From: Novosphingobium decolorationis | Lineage (GTDB): Bacteria; Pseudomonadota; Alphaproteobacteria; Sphingomonadales; Sphingomonadaceae | DNA length: 64,000 bases | NCBI RefSeq assembly: GCF_018417475.1 | Contig: NZ_CP054856.1 | Span: 4,309,001-4,373,000, forward strand | Direction of reading: 5' to 3' | Shown here: piece after piece, positions 43,479-53,027 of the stretch | Layout: every line of letters starts with the position of its first letter | How positions within the stretch are numbered: the stretch's first letter is position 1 | Position numbers and translations under genes: made by a program | Notes under the pieces: generated by a model | Database searches by the model: none | Seen by the model: only the letters and a program-made list of their open reading frames with translations | What the model was told of the DNA's origin: nothing

Positions 43479-45824
43479 TCAATGCAGACCAATGTTCTTG
43501 AGGCTGAAGCTGATCAGGAACGAGTTGCCGCTGCGTGCGTCGCCGTTCGAGATATAATCGCGCCGCCAGGTGAAGCCGACGCGCAGGCAGTCGTCCTCGT
43601 AGGAAGCGCCGAAGCGGGTGCGCAGCGGCTGAAAACCGTCCGACCTCGTAACCGGATCCTCACTGGCATCGGTCAGGTTGATGACGGCCGAGCCGAATAC
43701 CGACCAGTGACGGGCGAAGGCCACGCGGCCCGCAGCGCGAAGCTCCTGCCGGTCGCGAAGGTCTTCCACGCGGCCCAGTTCGGAATCGTCGGGCAGGTCG
43801 ACGGTGTAGATGTTGCGGTTGAGGTCGGTGTAGCCGACTTCGATGTAGGTCTTGGAATTGCCGATCACCGCGTCGATCTCGTTGCGGCGCACCGCCAGGC
43901 TGGACTTGTCGAGGCGGAAGCGGTGGATCAGGCGTACGAAGTTGCGATAGCGCAGTTCGGTACGGCCCACGATGTCCGAAAACGTGCCGGTAAAGCCGGT
44001 GCCGTCGGGGGCGATGTTGTCATCGCCCGACATGCGGATGCTCTGGCCAATCTGCGAGGTGATGCGCCAGCGCGAACGCTCGAAGCGCCAGTCCAGGCCA
44101 TAGGTCATGCGCGTGCCGTCCTCGATCCGGTCGTAGCCGGGGAAGCGGTTGAGCGCGAAGAGGTTACTCGTCTCCAGCTCGATCGCGCGCGCATCCTCGT
44201 TGGGGATCGAGAGATTGGGCGTATCGGGCGCGGCGACGAACTGGACGCGCGGGGTCAGGACCTGTTGACCGCCGAAGACTTCGCCCACCATCGGCCATTC
44301 GACATCGAGCGCGGCAAGGGCCACGCCGCGCGTCTGCCATCCCGGCTGGCCGCGGTAGAGGAAGGTGTTCGTCCCGTAGTTCTCGTCCGAATGGTAGATG
44401 TCGCCGCGCACGAGGGCGGTTGCGGTGACGATCTGGCCCATTCCGGTGACTTCGCGGCGCGACCACTGTGCGCTGGCAAAGGCGCGCTGGGTGTCCTGGC
44501 CATCGGTGCGGGTGAGCGCGAGGGCGTTGAGCTGGGTCTCGATGCGCCCGCCTGCCACCGGGTCCTTGAAGCGGCGGCGGTAGTCGATGGCGGGCAGGGC
44601 AACGGGGATCTGGCCCTGGTCGCGGGTCGACTGCATGGTCTGCGTGGCATAGCCCGCAATCGAGAGGTAGCTCTTCGCGTCGATCCGTTCGAGCTCGACG
44701 AGCGAGCGCAAGCGGTCATCGCGGCTGATGTCGTAGCGGCGCAGGAACGTGCGGTCGGTTGCGCGGCGCAGGAACCCGGTCACGCTCCAGTGCTCGCTCA
44801 GCTGGAACTTGCCGTTGGCCTCGACGTAGCCGCGAAAGGCGCTGCTGCCGGTCGGGCTGCCGTTGGCCCCATAGATCGGGATGCGTTCGCTCGAGGTCGC
44901 GTAGCCGGTGATCTGGTAGGCGCCCTTGTCGGTCAGCGCGCGGTATTCGACCGAGCCCATCGGGGCGGATTCGGTGAAGAGGTGCAGCGTGCCCGTGATG
45001 TCGCGGTTCTTGTCGATCTTCCAATAGTAAGGGATGCCGACTTCGATGCCGTTCGAGGGCGAGGAGCGCAGGTCCGGGATGAGGAAGCCCGAGACCGCAT
45101 CGCCGTCGGTGCTGATGGTCAGACCCAGCAGGGGCAGTTGCAGGGCTCCGAACAGTTCAAGGCGCGCGTCGCTGAAGCGCACGCGCTGCTCGGCCTCGGA
45201 ATAGGTCACGCTCTTGGCGACGACCTTCCAGGTCGGCTCCTTGGGACAATCGCCGCGGCCCACGACCGAGCAGCCGGTGTAGGCGGCATGGTTCAGAATG
45301 ACGTCGCCGTTGCCCAGGCGCTGGCCGTCCTTTGCCGCGAGGCGTCCACCTTCGCGCAGGACCAGCAGCAGGTTTTCCAGCATGCCGGTCTTCAATTCGT
45401 CGGTGAGCTCGACCTCGTCGCTGAAGACCTGGTTGCCGCGTTCGTCGACGAGGCGCACGTTGCCGTTCGCCAGGATCTTGCCGCTGGAGCGGTTCCAGGT
45501 GACCGAATCGGCGCGGACCGATTGTCCGTCGCGGCGCAGCACGACGTTGCCGCTGGCGGTCACGCTCTCGCCGTTCTCGTCGTATTCCACAACATCGGCT
45601 TCGAAGGCGACCGGGACGGCCTCTTCGGTCGCGGGCGCGGGTTCGGGAGGCGCCTCGGTGATCGGGGCCGTTCCCGGTGTGCGGGTCAAGTCCTGCGCTG
45701 CGGCGCTTGCAGGCAGAAGCGCAGCGGCTCCCCCCGTGGCGAGGGCAAGCGTGAGAGCGCTCAGCGAAACAGGTCGCAAGCGGGAAAAAATGGCTTGCAG
45801 GGGAGACGATGCGGCTGGGAGCAT
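43479..45824 (-). CDS. lptD: LPS-assembly outer-membrane protein LptD
   Basis: A 781-aa outer-membrane protein that, with LptE, inserts lipopolysaccharide. Signal peptide to about residue 43 (ASAAAQ), an OstA/LptA-like periplasmic jellyroll (FEADVVEYDENGESVTASGN, RADSVTWNRSSGKILANGNV), a cysteine pair region (GCSVVGRGDCP), and a 26-strand barrel including the family segment DLRSSPSNGIEVGIPYYWKI. The C-terminus ends in an aromatic/aliphatic strand (SFLISFSLKNIGLH). First gene before surA; SurA helps fold it. Divergent from pepA. Confidence 0.95.
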   Translation of the reverse strand: MLPAASSPLQAIFSRLRPVSLSALTLALATGGAAALLPASAAAQDLTRTPGTAPITEAPPEPAPATEEAVPVAFEADVVEYDENGESVTASGNVVLRRDGQSVRADSVTWNRSSGKILANGNVRLVDERGNQVFSDEVELTDELKTGMLENLLLVLREGGRLAAKDGQRLGNGDVILNHAAYTGCSVVGRGDCPKEPTWKVVAKSVTYSEAEQRVRFSDARLELFGALQLPLLGLTISTDGDAVSGFLIPDLRSSPSNGIEVGIPYYWKIDKNRDITGTLHLFTESAPMGSVEYRALTDKGAYQITGYATSSERIPIYGANGSPTGSSAFRGYVEANGKFQLSEHWSVTGFLRRATDRTFLRRYDISRDDRLRSLVELERIDAKSYLSIAGYATQTMQSTRDQGQIPVALPAIDYRRRFKDPVAGGRIETQLNALALTRTDGQDTQRAFASAQWSRREVTGMGQIVTATALVRGDIYHSDENYGTNTFLYRGQPGWQTRGVALAALDVEWPMVGEVFGGQQVLTPRVQFVAAPDTPNLSIPNEDARAIELETSNLFALNRFPGYDRIEDGTRMTYGLDWRFERSRWRITSQIGQSIRMSGDDNIAPDGTGFTGTFSDIVGRTELRYRNFVRLIHRFRLDKSSLAVRRNEIDAVIGNSKTYIEVGYTDLNRNIYTVDLPDDSELGRVEDLRDRQELRAAGRVAFARHWSVFGSAVINLTDASEDPVTRSDGFQPLRTRFGASYEDDCLRVGFTWRRDYISNGDARSGNSFLISFSLKNIGLH

Positions 45825-45952
45825 GGCTTGCCTATCGCACCGCCTGTGCCTAACTGCAATCCATGCTTGCGGTGAAGCGCACAGCCCTGCCGCTCATCCG
45901 GCGCCCGGGCGGTGCGGTACACCTGCAAAAAGGTGAGAGTTCAGGAGAATTC

Positions 45953-47416
45953 ATGAAGATCCAGTTTCTTGACGCGGCGTCCCCCTCCAGCGCGCGTCTC
46001 GTCGTCCGCTTCGTAAACCAGGACGCAGTGCCCGCCGATCTCGAGCCGGTGCTGGCCGAAGGTGCGAAGCTTTCGCGCTTCGCAGGCAAGACGGGCCAGG
46101 TCTTCGACGGGTTCGTGGAGCGGGGCGGGGCAACCGTGCGCGCGGTCCTGGCCGGGATCGGTGGTCCCGATGCGGCCGACCGCAGCGCTGCGATCGAGCG
46201 TGCCGCGGCGGCCGTGACGGCCAGGTTCCTGACTTCGGGCGAGGAAGCCATCGCCTTTGATCTGACCGGCGCCGGTTTCTCGGCTGAGGATGCCGTGGCG
46301 GCCCTGACGGGTGCCGAGCTGCGTTCGTGGACCTGGACCAAGTACCGCACCACTCTCAAGGACGAGCAGAAGGTCAGCCTCACCTCGCTCGACCTCGTCG
46401 GCGCGCCTGAGGGTACTGAAGCGCTCTGGGCCGTGGAAAAGGGCGTGGCCGAGGGCGTCGCCTTTACCCGCGAACTGGTGACCGAACCGGCCAACACGAT
46501 CTACCCCGAAAGCTTTGTCGAGCGTTGCCAGGCGCGCATGGAGGGCAGTGGCCTCGTCATCCGCGTTTTGGACGATGCTGAAATGGCCGTGCTGGGCATG
46601 GGCGCGCTTCTGGGCGTCGCGCAGGGCTCGGTACGTCCCGCGCGTCTGCTCATCATGGAGTGGAATGGCGGCGCCGAGGGCGACAAGCCGGTGGCCTTCG
46701 TGGGCAAGGGCGTGACCTTCGATACGGGCGGCATCAGCCTCAAGCAGCCCGGCGGCATGGAAGACATGAAGTGGGACATGGGCGGCGCGGGTGCGGTCGC
46801 GGGTGCCATGCTCGCGCTCGCCAAGCGCAAGGCCAAGGCCAACGTGGTCGGTCTGTGCGGCCTGGTCGAGAACATGCCCGACGGCAACGCGCAGCGTCCC
46901 GGTGACGTGGTCACCACGATGTCGGGCCAGACCGTCGAGGTCATCAACACCGACGCCGAGGGCCGCCTCGTCATGTGCGATGTCCTGACCTACGCGCAGC
47001 AGACCTACGATCCGGTTCGTATTCTCGACGTCGCCACGCTGACCGGCGCGATCCTGATCTCGCTGGCGCACGAATACGCGGGCCTGTTCACCAATGACGA
47101 TGATCTCGCCGCCGATCTTGATGCGGCGGGCAACGCATCGGGCGACAAGGTGTGGCGCATGCCGATGGGCGCGGCTTACGACAAGCAGCTCGACAGCGCG
47201 ATTGCCGACATGAAGAACGTGGGCACGCGCTTTGGCGGTTCGATCGCCGCCGCGCAGTACCTGCTGCGCTTCATCGACAAGGGTCGTCCCTGGGCGCACC
47301 TCGACATCGCAGGGATGGCCTGGGCCGACAAGCCCGGCGCCACCTGGGGCAAGGGTGCGACCGGCTACGGCGTGCGCCTGCTCGACCGCCTCATCCGCGA
47401 CACCGCGGAAGGCTGA
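45953..47416 (+). CDS. pepA: Leucyl aminopeptidase (M17)
   Basis: A 487-aa cytosolic aminopeptidase. The signature N332-TDAEGRL is intact, as are GKGVTFDTGGISLKQPGGMEDMKWDMGGAGAV (metal ligands K/D/D) and VATLTGAILISLA. It removes N-terminal leucine and other residues; in some bacteria PepA also binds DNA. ATG 45953 follows CAGGAG at 6 nt. holC follows after 23 bp, a common pairing. Confidence 0.96.
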   Translation: MKIQFLDAASPSSARLVVRFVNQDAVPADLEPVLAEGAKLSRFAGKTGQVFDGFVERGGATVRAVLAGIGGPDAADRSAAIERAAAAVTARFLTSGEEAIAFDLTGAGFSAEDAVAALTGAELRSWTWTKYRTTLKDEQKVSLTSLDLVGAPEGTEALWAVEKGVAEGVAFTRELVTEPANTIYPESFVERCQARMEGSGLVIRVLDDAEMAVLGMGALLGVAQGSVRPARLLIMEWNGGAEGDKPVAFVGKGVTFDTGGISLKQPGGMEDMKWDMGGAGAVAGAMLALAKRKAKANVVGLCGLVENMPDGNAQRPGDVVTTMSGQTVEVINTDAEGRLVMCDVLTYAQQTYDPVRILDVATLTGAILISLAHEYAGLFTNDDDLAADLDAAGNASGDKVWRMPMGAAYDKQLDSAIADMKNVGTRFGGSIAAAQYLLRFIDKGRPWAHLDIAGMAWADKPGATWGKGATGYGVRLLDRLIRDTAEG

Positions 47417-47439
47417 GCGAAGGGCGAAGGGCACGGCCG

Positions 47440-47889
47440 ATGCGCGTGATGTTCTACCAGCTCAGCCGTGACCCCGCCCACGCCGTGGTCCCGCTTCTGG
47501 CGAAGAAGTCGCTGGAGGCGGGGGCGCGCGTTCTCGTCGTCTCGGGCGAGGAACGCCAGCGCGCGGAAATCTCGCGCGGCCTATGGACGCTCTCCCCGCA
47601 AAGCTTCCTCGCCAACGGAGAGGCGAGCGATCCGCACGCCGAGCGCCAGCCCATTCTCCTGTCGGGCGAGGTTGCCCCTGCCAACGGCGCACGCTTCCTG
47701 TTCCTGGCCGACGGGCACTGGCGCGAAGGCGAAGGGGAGGCTCCTTTCGAGCGCGTCTTCTATCTGTTCGACAATGACACGCTTCAGGAGGCCCGGCAGG
47801 TCTGGAAGGACCTGCGGGGCCGCGACGGCGTGACCAAGGAATACTGGGCGCAGGAAGACGGACGCTGGGCGAAGAAGGCGTCCGAATAG
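47440..47889 (+). CDS. holC: DNA polymerase III chi subunit
   Basis: A 149-aa clamp-loader accessory protein that bridges Pol III and SSB. Conserved pattern: MFYQLSRDPAHAVVPLLAKK, ARVLVVSGEERQR, LWTLSPQSFLANG, QPILLSG, FLADG, ERVFYLFD and QVWKDLRGRDGVTKEYW. Downstream of pepA in the arrangement seen in many proteobacteria. ATG 47440. Confidence 0.93.
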   Translation: MRVMFYQLSRDPAHAVVPLLAKKSLEAGARVLVVSGEERQRAEISRGLWTLSPQSFLANGEASDPHAERQPILLSGEVAPANGARFLFLADGHWREGEGEAPFERVFYLFDNDTLQEARQVWKDLRGRDGVTKEYWAQEDGRWAKKASE

Positions 47890-47972
47890 GCCGGCCAGGC
47901 GCGCGCCTGTCTTGACGCAGGCGCACGTGTCCGCTCTGTTGACCCCGACTGGATGGGCAGGGGGCAATCGCC

Positions 47973-48155
47973 ATGATCAGGAAAGCATCGACCCGTTTCT
48001 CGCTGGGCGTCGTGGGCGGTCTCGTCGTCGGCGTGATCTTCGACAATATCGCGCTGGGCCTTCTTCTCGGGCTGATGCTCGGTGCGGGCGGCGCGAAGCT
48101 TGGCAAGGCGGGGGAAGGCGACGCCGATCAGGATAGCGGCACGCCCGCCGATTGA
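47973..48155 (+). CDS. Small glycine-rich membrane protein
   Basis: A 60-aa protein with a basic N-terminus and two short hydrophobic segments (LGVVGGLVVGVIFDNIALGL, LLLGLMLGAGGAKLG), then an acidic tail. AGGGGGC precedes ATG 47973 at 8 nt. No family recognised; the GxxxG-rich hairpin could insert in the membrane. Confidence 0.55.
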   Translation: MIRKASTRFSLGVVGGLVVGVIFDNIALGLLLGLMLGAGGAKLGKAGEGDADQDSGTPAD

Positions 48156-48277
48156 CATTGGCGCAGCCGGTGCCCACAGGCTCCCCTGCGCTTGGCTGGC
48201 CTTCGGGTCCAACTCCCCGCGCGGTGAACGTCCCAGCGCGGCGGACATCCCAGCACGGCGACAAGGGCCTGAATTTC

Positions 48278-48577
48278 ATGACTTCCCAGGAACAGCTTAC
48301 CCTTTTTACCCGCGCGGTCGAGGCGCTCGGCGGCGTGCGTGCCGTGGCGCAGATTCTGGGCTGCTCGGAGCGCAGCGTGGGCCGTCTGCTCACCGGAGAG
48401 ATGGCGCTGCACGAAGGCTGGTTGCGCGGGGTATCCAGCGCGCTGCTGGAACATGCAGTGCTGTGCCGCAAGCTGGAGCGCAGCCTCTCGCCCGATTTTC
48501 CCTCCAATCTCCTCTCCGGGCAGGCGCGGGCAGCGGGGTCCGGGCGGCGCGAGGACGGTGGGCTGGACGCCGACTGA
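48278..48577 (+). CDS. Small helix-turn-helix-like protein of unknown function
   Basis: A 99-aa protein. Residues about 8-50 (FTRAVEALGGVRAVAQILGC, SERSVGRLLTGEMALHEGWL) read as a helix-turn-helix, similar in style to YdaS-type or Cro-like folds. A polar C-terminus follows. ATG 48278 begins the folded part; an in-frame open stretch upstream to 48152 lacks structure. No toxin or partner gene beside it. Function unknown. Confidence 0.6.
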   Translation: MTSQEQLTLFTRAVEALGGVRAVAQILGCSERSVGRLLTGEMALHEGWLRGVSSALLEHAVLCRKLERSLSPDFPSNLLSGQARAAGSGRREDGGLDAD

Positions 48578-48717
48578 GCTCTGCAATGGCAGCTGTGCTG
48601 CCCAAGTAGATCGCTCGTGAATAGGGCGCGTGCGTGAACCTGTTCTTGCGAAGCGCCGCGAAGCGGGCTAGTGGCGCGCGCAACAGTTCCCCCGTTCACT
48701 TTTCAAGGACAGATCCC

Positions 48718-49140
48718 ATGGCGGTTACCCGCACGTTCTCGATCATCAAGCCCGACGCTACCCGCCGCAACCTCACCGGCGCGATCACCAAGATGCTTGA
48801 AGATGCCGGCCTGCGCGTCGTTGCTTCGAAGCGCATCCAGATGACCAAGGAACAGGCCGAGGGCTTCTACGCGGTCCACGCTGAGCGTCCGTTCTTCAAC
48901 GACCTCGTCTCGTTCATGATCTCGGGTCCCGTGGTCGTGCAGGTTCTCGAGGGCGAAGACGCCGTCAAGGCCAACCGCGACGTGATGGGCGCCACCAACC
49001 CGGCCGACGCTGCCGAAGGCACCATCCGCAAGACCTTCGCCGAATCGATCGAAGCCAACTCGGCCCACGGTTCGGACTCGGACGAGAACGCGGCGATCGA
49101 GATCGCCTACTTCTTCAAGCCCGAAGAAATCGTCGGCTGA
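48718..49140 (+). CDS. ndk: Nucleoside diphosphate kinase
   Basis: A 140-aa enzyme that balances NTP pools by phosphate transfer from [22 protein letters not shown] starts the fold and the phospho-histidine is H117 in NSAHGSDS. Length is exactly that of the family. Followed by an intrinsic terminator. Confidence 0.98.
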   Translation: MAVTRTFSIIKPDATRRNLTGAITKMLEDAGLRVVASKRIQMTKEQAEGFYAVHAERPFFNDLVSFMISGPVVVQVLEGEDAVKANRDVMGATNPADAAEGTIRKTFAESIEANSAHGSDSDENAAIEIAYFFKPEEIVG

Positions 49141-49195
49141 TTGGTCAGGGACGCAGGCTTTCAGCCAGCGTTCCGACCCGTCTGATGACGGCTGC

Positions 49196-49229
49196 AAAGG
49201 GGGCTGCCCGCAAGGGTGGCCCCTTTTTC
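49196..49229 (+). terminator. Intrinsic terminator of ndk
   Basis: AAAGGGG...C and GCCCCTTTTT flank a short loop 56-89 bp after the ndk stop; the T-run is on the plus strand. Confidence 0.8.
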
Positions 49230-49567
49230 GTGGGCGTGGGTCGCGCGGGCGGGTGAACAAGTTTTCACTTCGCGTCCTGCGCGCGGGCTGAGATGCAAAA
49301 GGGGGAGACAAGCAGGTGGCCTGTGAGTGCGGGCCGGATGGGGCATCGATGCACGTAAAGACGTTCGTGAGTGTAGGTTTGCTGTCGTTCCTGGCCTCGT
49401 TCGCCTTTTCGCACCTGGCGCAGGCTGGCGCCAAGGGCGACGAAGAGGCGGGTCAGAGGGCGACCGTACAAGAGCGGCAACTGGCCGCAAGAAGCCGCCA
49501 GGACCACGCGATCCTGCCGTGAGTGGGCGCGGGGCAACGCGTACAGCGCTCCCCGCAATGCCCGTGC
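49230..49567. other. Spacer between ndk and purN
   Basis: No well-supported gene. A plus-strand frame from ATG 49350 to 49522 begins with a hydrophobic, signal-like stretch (FVSVGLLSFLASFAFSHLAQ) and is 57 codons long, but it has no clear ribosome-binding site and no known relatives. Confidence 0.35.
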
Positions 49568-50557
49568 CTAGAATTCCTCGGCGGCGTCCTGCAGGCGCGT
49601 CAGCCGCTTGGGAGCGGCGCTGCGCCAGCTGCGTTCGAGCCATTCGCGCACGCTGTCCCAGTCCACGCCCGGACGATTGAGGATGACCCCGACCCAGCCC
49701 GACGCGCCGTAATAGGCGGGCTTGAAATAGGCTTCGGGGTTGCGCTCTGTCAGTGTCTCGATCTCGTCCACGCCGCTGGTGCGCGCGAGGAGGGCGATGT
49801 GCGCAGTGCCGTGGTGCTGGTCGTTGAAGTGGGCGAAGTACTTGCCGCCTACGCGCCATCCCGGGCTGCCGTGCGATTCGCGTTCTTCCGCCTCGGGCAG
49901 CGTGAGCGCCAGTTCGCGGACCCGTTCGAGCAGCCAGGCAGGATCGCGCTCGCGGCTGACGAGCCTCGCCAGGCAGCGTGAATAGAGCTGGTGCTCGGCG
50001 ATGAGGACGCGGGCGCCCAGTGTGTCGGGTGTGTCGCCGGGCACGATGGCCACCGGCGTCTGGCCCAGGATCGGACCGTCGTCGAGTTCGGCGGTGACGA
50101 GGTGGACGGTGACGCCGCCATGGCTGTCGCCCGCTTCGATCGCGCGTTCATGGGTGTGAAGGCCCGTGTACTTGGGCAGGAGCGAGGGGTGGATGTTGAC
50201 CATCCGGTCCGCCCAGCCCGACACGAAGCCGGGTGTCAGGATCCGCATGTAGCCTGCAAGGGCAACCCATTCGGCCCCGCTGTCGCGGATGGCCTTGTCC
50301 ATCACCGCGTCGTGCTCGGCGCGCTTCATGCCCTTGTGCGAATGGGCAAAGGTCGCCACGCCCTCGGCGGCGGCCAAGGCAAGGCCCTTGGCCTCCGGAT
50401 CGTTCGAGGCGACCAGCACGATCTCGTAAGGGCAGTCCGCCGCGCGGCTGGCGTAGAGAAGGGCCGCCATGTTGGTGCCGCTGCCCGAGATGAGGACAGC
50501 GACCTTTGCCTTCTCGATGCCTGCCTGCGCGCCGGAAATGCCGGGGGTGTCAGCCAA
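49568..50557 (-). CDS. purN: Phosphoribosylglycinamide formyltransferase fused to MmcQ/YjbR domain
   Basis: A 329-aa protein; PurN alone is about 200 aa. Residues 16-205 are GAR transformylase ([15 protein letters not shown], catalytic Asn-His-Asp in [30 protein letters not shown]...DDGPIL) acting with 10-formyl-THF. Residues about 210-315 ([49 protein letters not shown]) are a complete MmcQ/YjbR domain of unknown role. Its start overlaps the purM stop by 8 bp, so purM-purN are coupled. Confidence 0.93.
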   Translation of the reverse strand: MADTPGISGAQAGIEKAKVAVLISGSGTNMAALLYASRAADCPYEIVLVASNDPEAKGLALAAAEGVATFAHSHKGMKRAEHDAVMDKAIRDSGAEWVALAGYMRILTPGFVSGWADRMVNIHPSLLPKYTGLHTHERAIEAGDSHGGVTVHLVTAELDDGPILGQTPVAIVPGDTPDTLGARVLIAEHQLYSRCLARLVSRERDPAWLLERVRELALTLPEAEERESHGSPGWRVGGKYFAHFNDQHHGTAHIALLARTSGVDEIETLTERNPEAYFKPAYYGASGWVGVILNRPGVDWDSVREWLERSWRSAAPKRLTRLQDAAEEF

Positions 50558-51653
50558 GGTGTACGGCCTGCCAGGGCTCGCGCGCGGACCAGGCTTCGGC
50601 CGACCCTTGCACGGTGCAGCCCTTTTCGCCAGCCTCGATGGCGCCGATCACGTGGACGGTCTCGCCCGCGGCTTCGAGGTCGCTCTTGAGCGAGGCGGCT
50701 TCGTCGGCGCTGACGGCCAGGACCATGCCGATGCCGCAGTTGAAGGTGCGGGCCATCTCGGCGGGCTCGATGTTGCCCTGGGCCTGGAGGAAGGCCATCA
50801 GGCGCGGCTGCGTCCAGGCGTCGGCATCGATGCGGGCATGAAGGCCCTTGGGCAGGACGCGCGGGATGTTTTCAAGGAGGCCACCGCCGGTGATGTGCGC
50901 CAGCGCGTGGATGCGGCCCGAACGGATGAACGGCAGCAGGCTCTTCACGTAGATGCGCGTGGGCGCGATCAGCGCGTCGATCAGCAGGGTTTCCTGGTCG
51001 AACAGGGCCGGACGGTCGAGCTTCCAGCCCTTGTCTTCGGCGAGGCGGCGCACGAGCGAATAGCCGTTCGAATGGACGCCCGAGGACGCCAGGCCGAGGA
51101 GGACGTCGCCTTCCTGGACCTTCTCGCCGGTCAGCTGTTCGCCACGCTCGACGGCACCGACGCAGAAGCCGGCGAGATCGTAGTCACCGGCCGCGTACAT
51201 GCCCGGCATCTCGGCGGTTTCGCCACCGATGAGCGCGCAGCCCGAAATCTTGCAGCCCTCGGCAATGCCCGCGACGACGCGCTCGGCAACGCCGTTCTCG
51301 AGTTTTCCGGTGGCGAAGTAATCAAGGAAGAAGAGGGGCTCGGCGCCCTGGACGATAAGGTCGTTCACGCACATGGCGACGAGGTCGATGCCGATGTGGT
51401 CGTGGCGGTCATGGTCGATGGCCAGCTTGACCTTCGTACCCACGCCGTCGTTCGCGGCGACCAGCAGCGGGTCCTTGTACCCGGCTGCCTTGGGGTCGAA
51501 GAAGCCTCCGAAGCCGCCCAGGTCGGCATCGGCGCCCGGACGGGCGGTGGCACGCGCCATCGGTGCGATGGCTTTGACGAGCGCATTGCCGGCGGCGATC
51601 GACACACCGGCCTGCTCGTAGGAGTAGCTCTTCTGAGAGTTATCGTCGGACAT
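50550..51653 (-). CDS. purM: Phosphoribosylformylglycinamidine cyclo-ligase (AIR synthetase)
   Basis: A 367-aa ATP-dependent enzyme forming the imidazole ring of AIR in purine synthesis. Conserved: [82 protein letters not shown] and [20 protein letters not shown] 51653 chosen; an upstream in-frame ATG 51689 would overlap the divergent promoter. Transcribed ahead of purN. Confidence 0.96.
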   Translation of the reverse strand: MSDDNSQKSYSYEQAGVSIAAGNALVKAIAPMARATARPGADADLGGFGGFFDPKAAGYKDPLLVAANDGVGTKVKLAIDHDRHDHIGIDLVAMCVNDLIVQGAEPLFFLDYFATGKLENGVAERVVAGIAEGCKISGCALIGGETAEMPGMYAAGDYDLAGFCVGAVERGEQLTGEKVQEGDVLLGLASSGVHSNGYSLVRRLAEDKGWKLDRPALFDQETLLIDALIAPTRIYVKSLLPFIRSGRIHALAHITGGGLLENIPRVLPKGLHARIDADAWTQPRLMAFLQAQGNIEPAEMARTFNCGIGMVLAVSADEAASLKSDLEAAGETVHVIGAIEAGEKGCTVQGSAEAWSAREPWQAVHLG

Positions 51654-51722
51654 TGCGGCCGCATAATGCTTTGTGACTTGGATTTCCATTCCCGTTTGGG
51701 CAAAAGGCCCACGGTTTTGAAA

Positions 51723-53018
51723 ATGACACGATCGATTTCCTCCTTCTCACCGCGGCCCGACCGCACGGGCGCGGGCTTTATCTCGCGCAAAACGCTAGGT
51801 TATGTGCTGGCTGGCACGGCCGTGCTGGGGCTTGGCGGACTGGGCGTTTCCAGCCTTGTCGCGCAGGTCGAAGGCGATCGCGGTATCCCGCCTCTCGCCA
51901 ACTCCGCGGATATCCAGGTCGATGGAATCACCGTGGACGTGACCGGCAAAACCGGCGCGGAAGCGCGCCTGAAGGGCTGGAAGGAAGCGCAAAATCTCGC
52001 CTGGAAGAAGCTGGGCGGCCCCGACATGCCCACCGAATCGATTGACGCGATGGTCTCTTCGGTCGTGATCGAGAAGGAGCAGGTCGGCCCGCACCGCTAC
52101 ATTGCGACGCTGGGCGTGATCTTCGACAAGGCGAAATCCAGCCAGTACGTCGGCGGCGCAGGCAGCGTCGCCCGTTCCGCGCCCTTGCTGGTGATTCCCG
52201 TGCTCTATTCGGGCGGCGTGCAGCAGGTCTTCGAGGTGCGCGGCCCCTGGCAGCGGGCCTGGGCCGAGTTCCAGGCCGCCGCGACTCCGGTCGACTATGT
52301 CCGTCCTTCGGGCGCAGGGGGCGAATCGCTCATCCTGACGGCCGGGCAGCCCGGTCGGCGCAGCCGCCTGTGGTGGCGCACGATCCTGGGACAGTTCGAC
52401 GCTTCGGACGTACTGATGCCCATGGCGCGCCTGGAACGGCAGTGGCCGGGTGGCCCGGTCAAGGGCACCTTCACCGCGCGCTATGGCCCGGACAACACCT
52501 ATCTTGGCAGTTTCAGCCTTGAAGCGCCGTCCGAGCAGGCTCTGCCCGACATGATGGACCAGGCGGTCGAGCGTATGGACGGTCTCTACCGCGAGGCGCT
52601 GGCCCGCGGCGAGCTCAAGCCCGATTCGACCCTGACGGGCGGCAACGCGCCGCTGGAACGCGCGTTCGCACAGTTGCGCGAGAAGCTTCTGCCCGGCGGT
52701 GCTGTTCCCGAAATGCCCGTCGCCGAGCCCGCCGTGCCGCAGGCCCCGACTCTCGTGACCGAGGAGCCTGCAGGAGCGCCGGTGGAAACGGTCAATGTCC
52801 AGTTCGTGACGCCCGATGCCGCCGCGGTCGATGCAGGCCTTGCCGCCGTGCGCGGTGTGCCCGGCGTCGAGGGCGCGGCCACGGTCAGTCTCGCGATCGG
52901 GGGGACCTCGGTCATGCGGGTCTCGGTGCGGGGCGGTTCGGAACGCCTCGCCAGCGCTTTGCGGGCGCAGGGTTGGCAGGTGTCCGGTTCGGGCGCGACC
53001 ATCCGGATTTCGCGGTAG
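51723..53018 (+). CDS. Exported protein of unknown function (DUF2066-like)
   Basis: A 431-aa protein with an N-terminal membrane/signal segment ([20 protein letters not shown]). A domain from about residue 45 contains [20 protein letters not shown]...[11 protein letters not shown] and [23 protein letters not shown], reminiscent of DUF2066 proteins. The last 70 residues ([20 protein letters not shown]...) resemble a ferredoxin-like fold without a CxxC metal site. hda follows after 9 bp, so they are co-transcribed. Function unknown. Confidence 0.78.
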   Translation: MTRSISSFSPRPDRTGAGFISRKTLGYVLAGTAVLGLGGLGVSSLVAQVEGDRGIPPLANSADIQVDGITVDVTGKTGAEARLKGWKEAQNLAWKKLGGPDMPTESIDAMVSSVVIEKEQVGPHRYIATLGVIFDKAKSSQYVGGAGSVARSAPLLVIPVLYSGGVQQVFEVRGPWQRAWAEFQAAATPVDYVRPSGAGGESLILTAGQPGRRSRLWWRTILGQFDASDVLMPMARLERQWPGGPVKGTFTARYGPDNTYLGSFSLEAPSEQALPDMMDQAVERMDGLYREALARGELKPDSTLTGGNAPLERAFAQLREKLLPGGAVPEMPVAEPAVPQAPTLVTEEPAGAPVETVNVQFVTPDAAAVDAGLAAVRGVPGVEGAATVSLAIGGTSVMRVSVRGGSERLASALRAQGWQVSGSGATIRISR

Positions 53019-53027
53019 GTCCACCAT

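Noticed and set aside
43305..45875. 856-codon open frame on the plus strand opposite lptD
   Set aside because: It is antisense to a clear outer-membrane barrel gene and has no family motifs; long antisense frames are expected at this GC content.
49350..49522. 57-codon secreted peptide gene
   Set aside because: It has a signal-like start but no ribosome-binding site and an unstructured basic tail; support was too weak for a CDS call.
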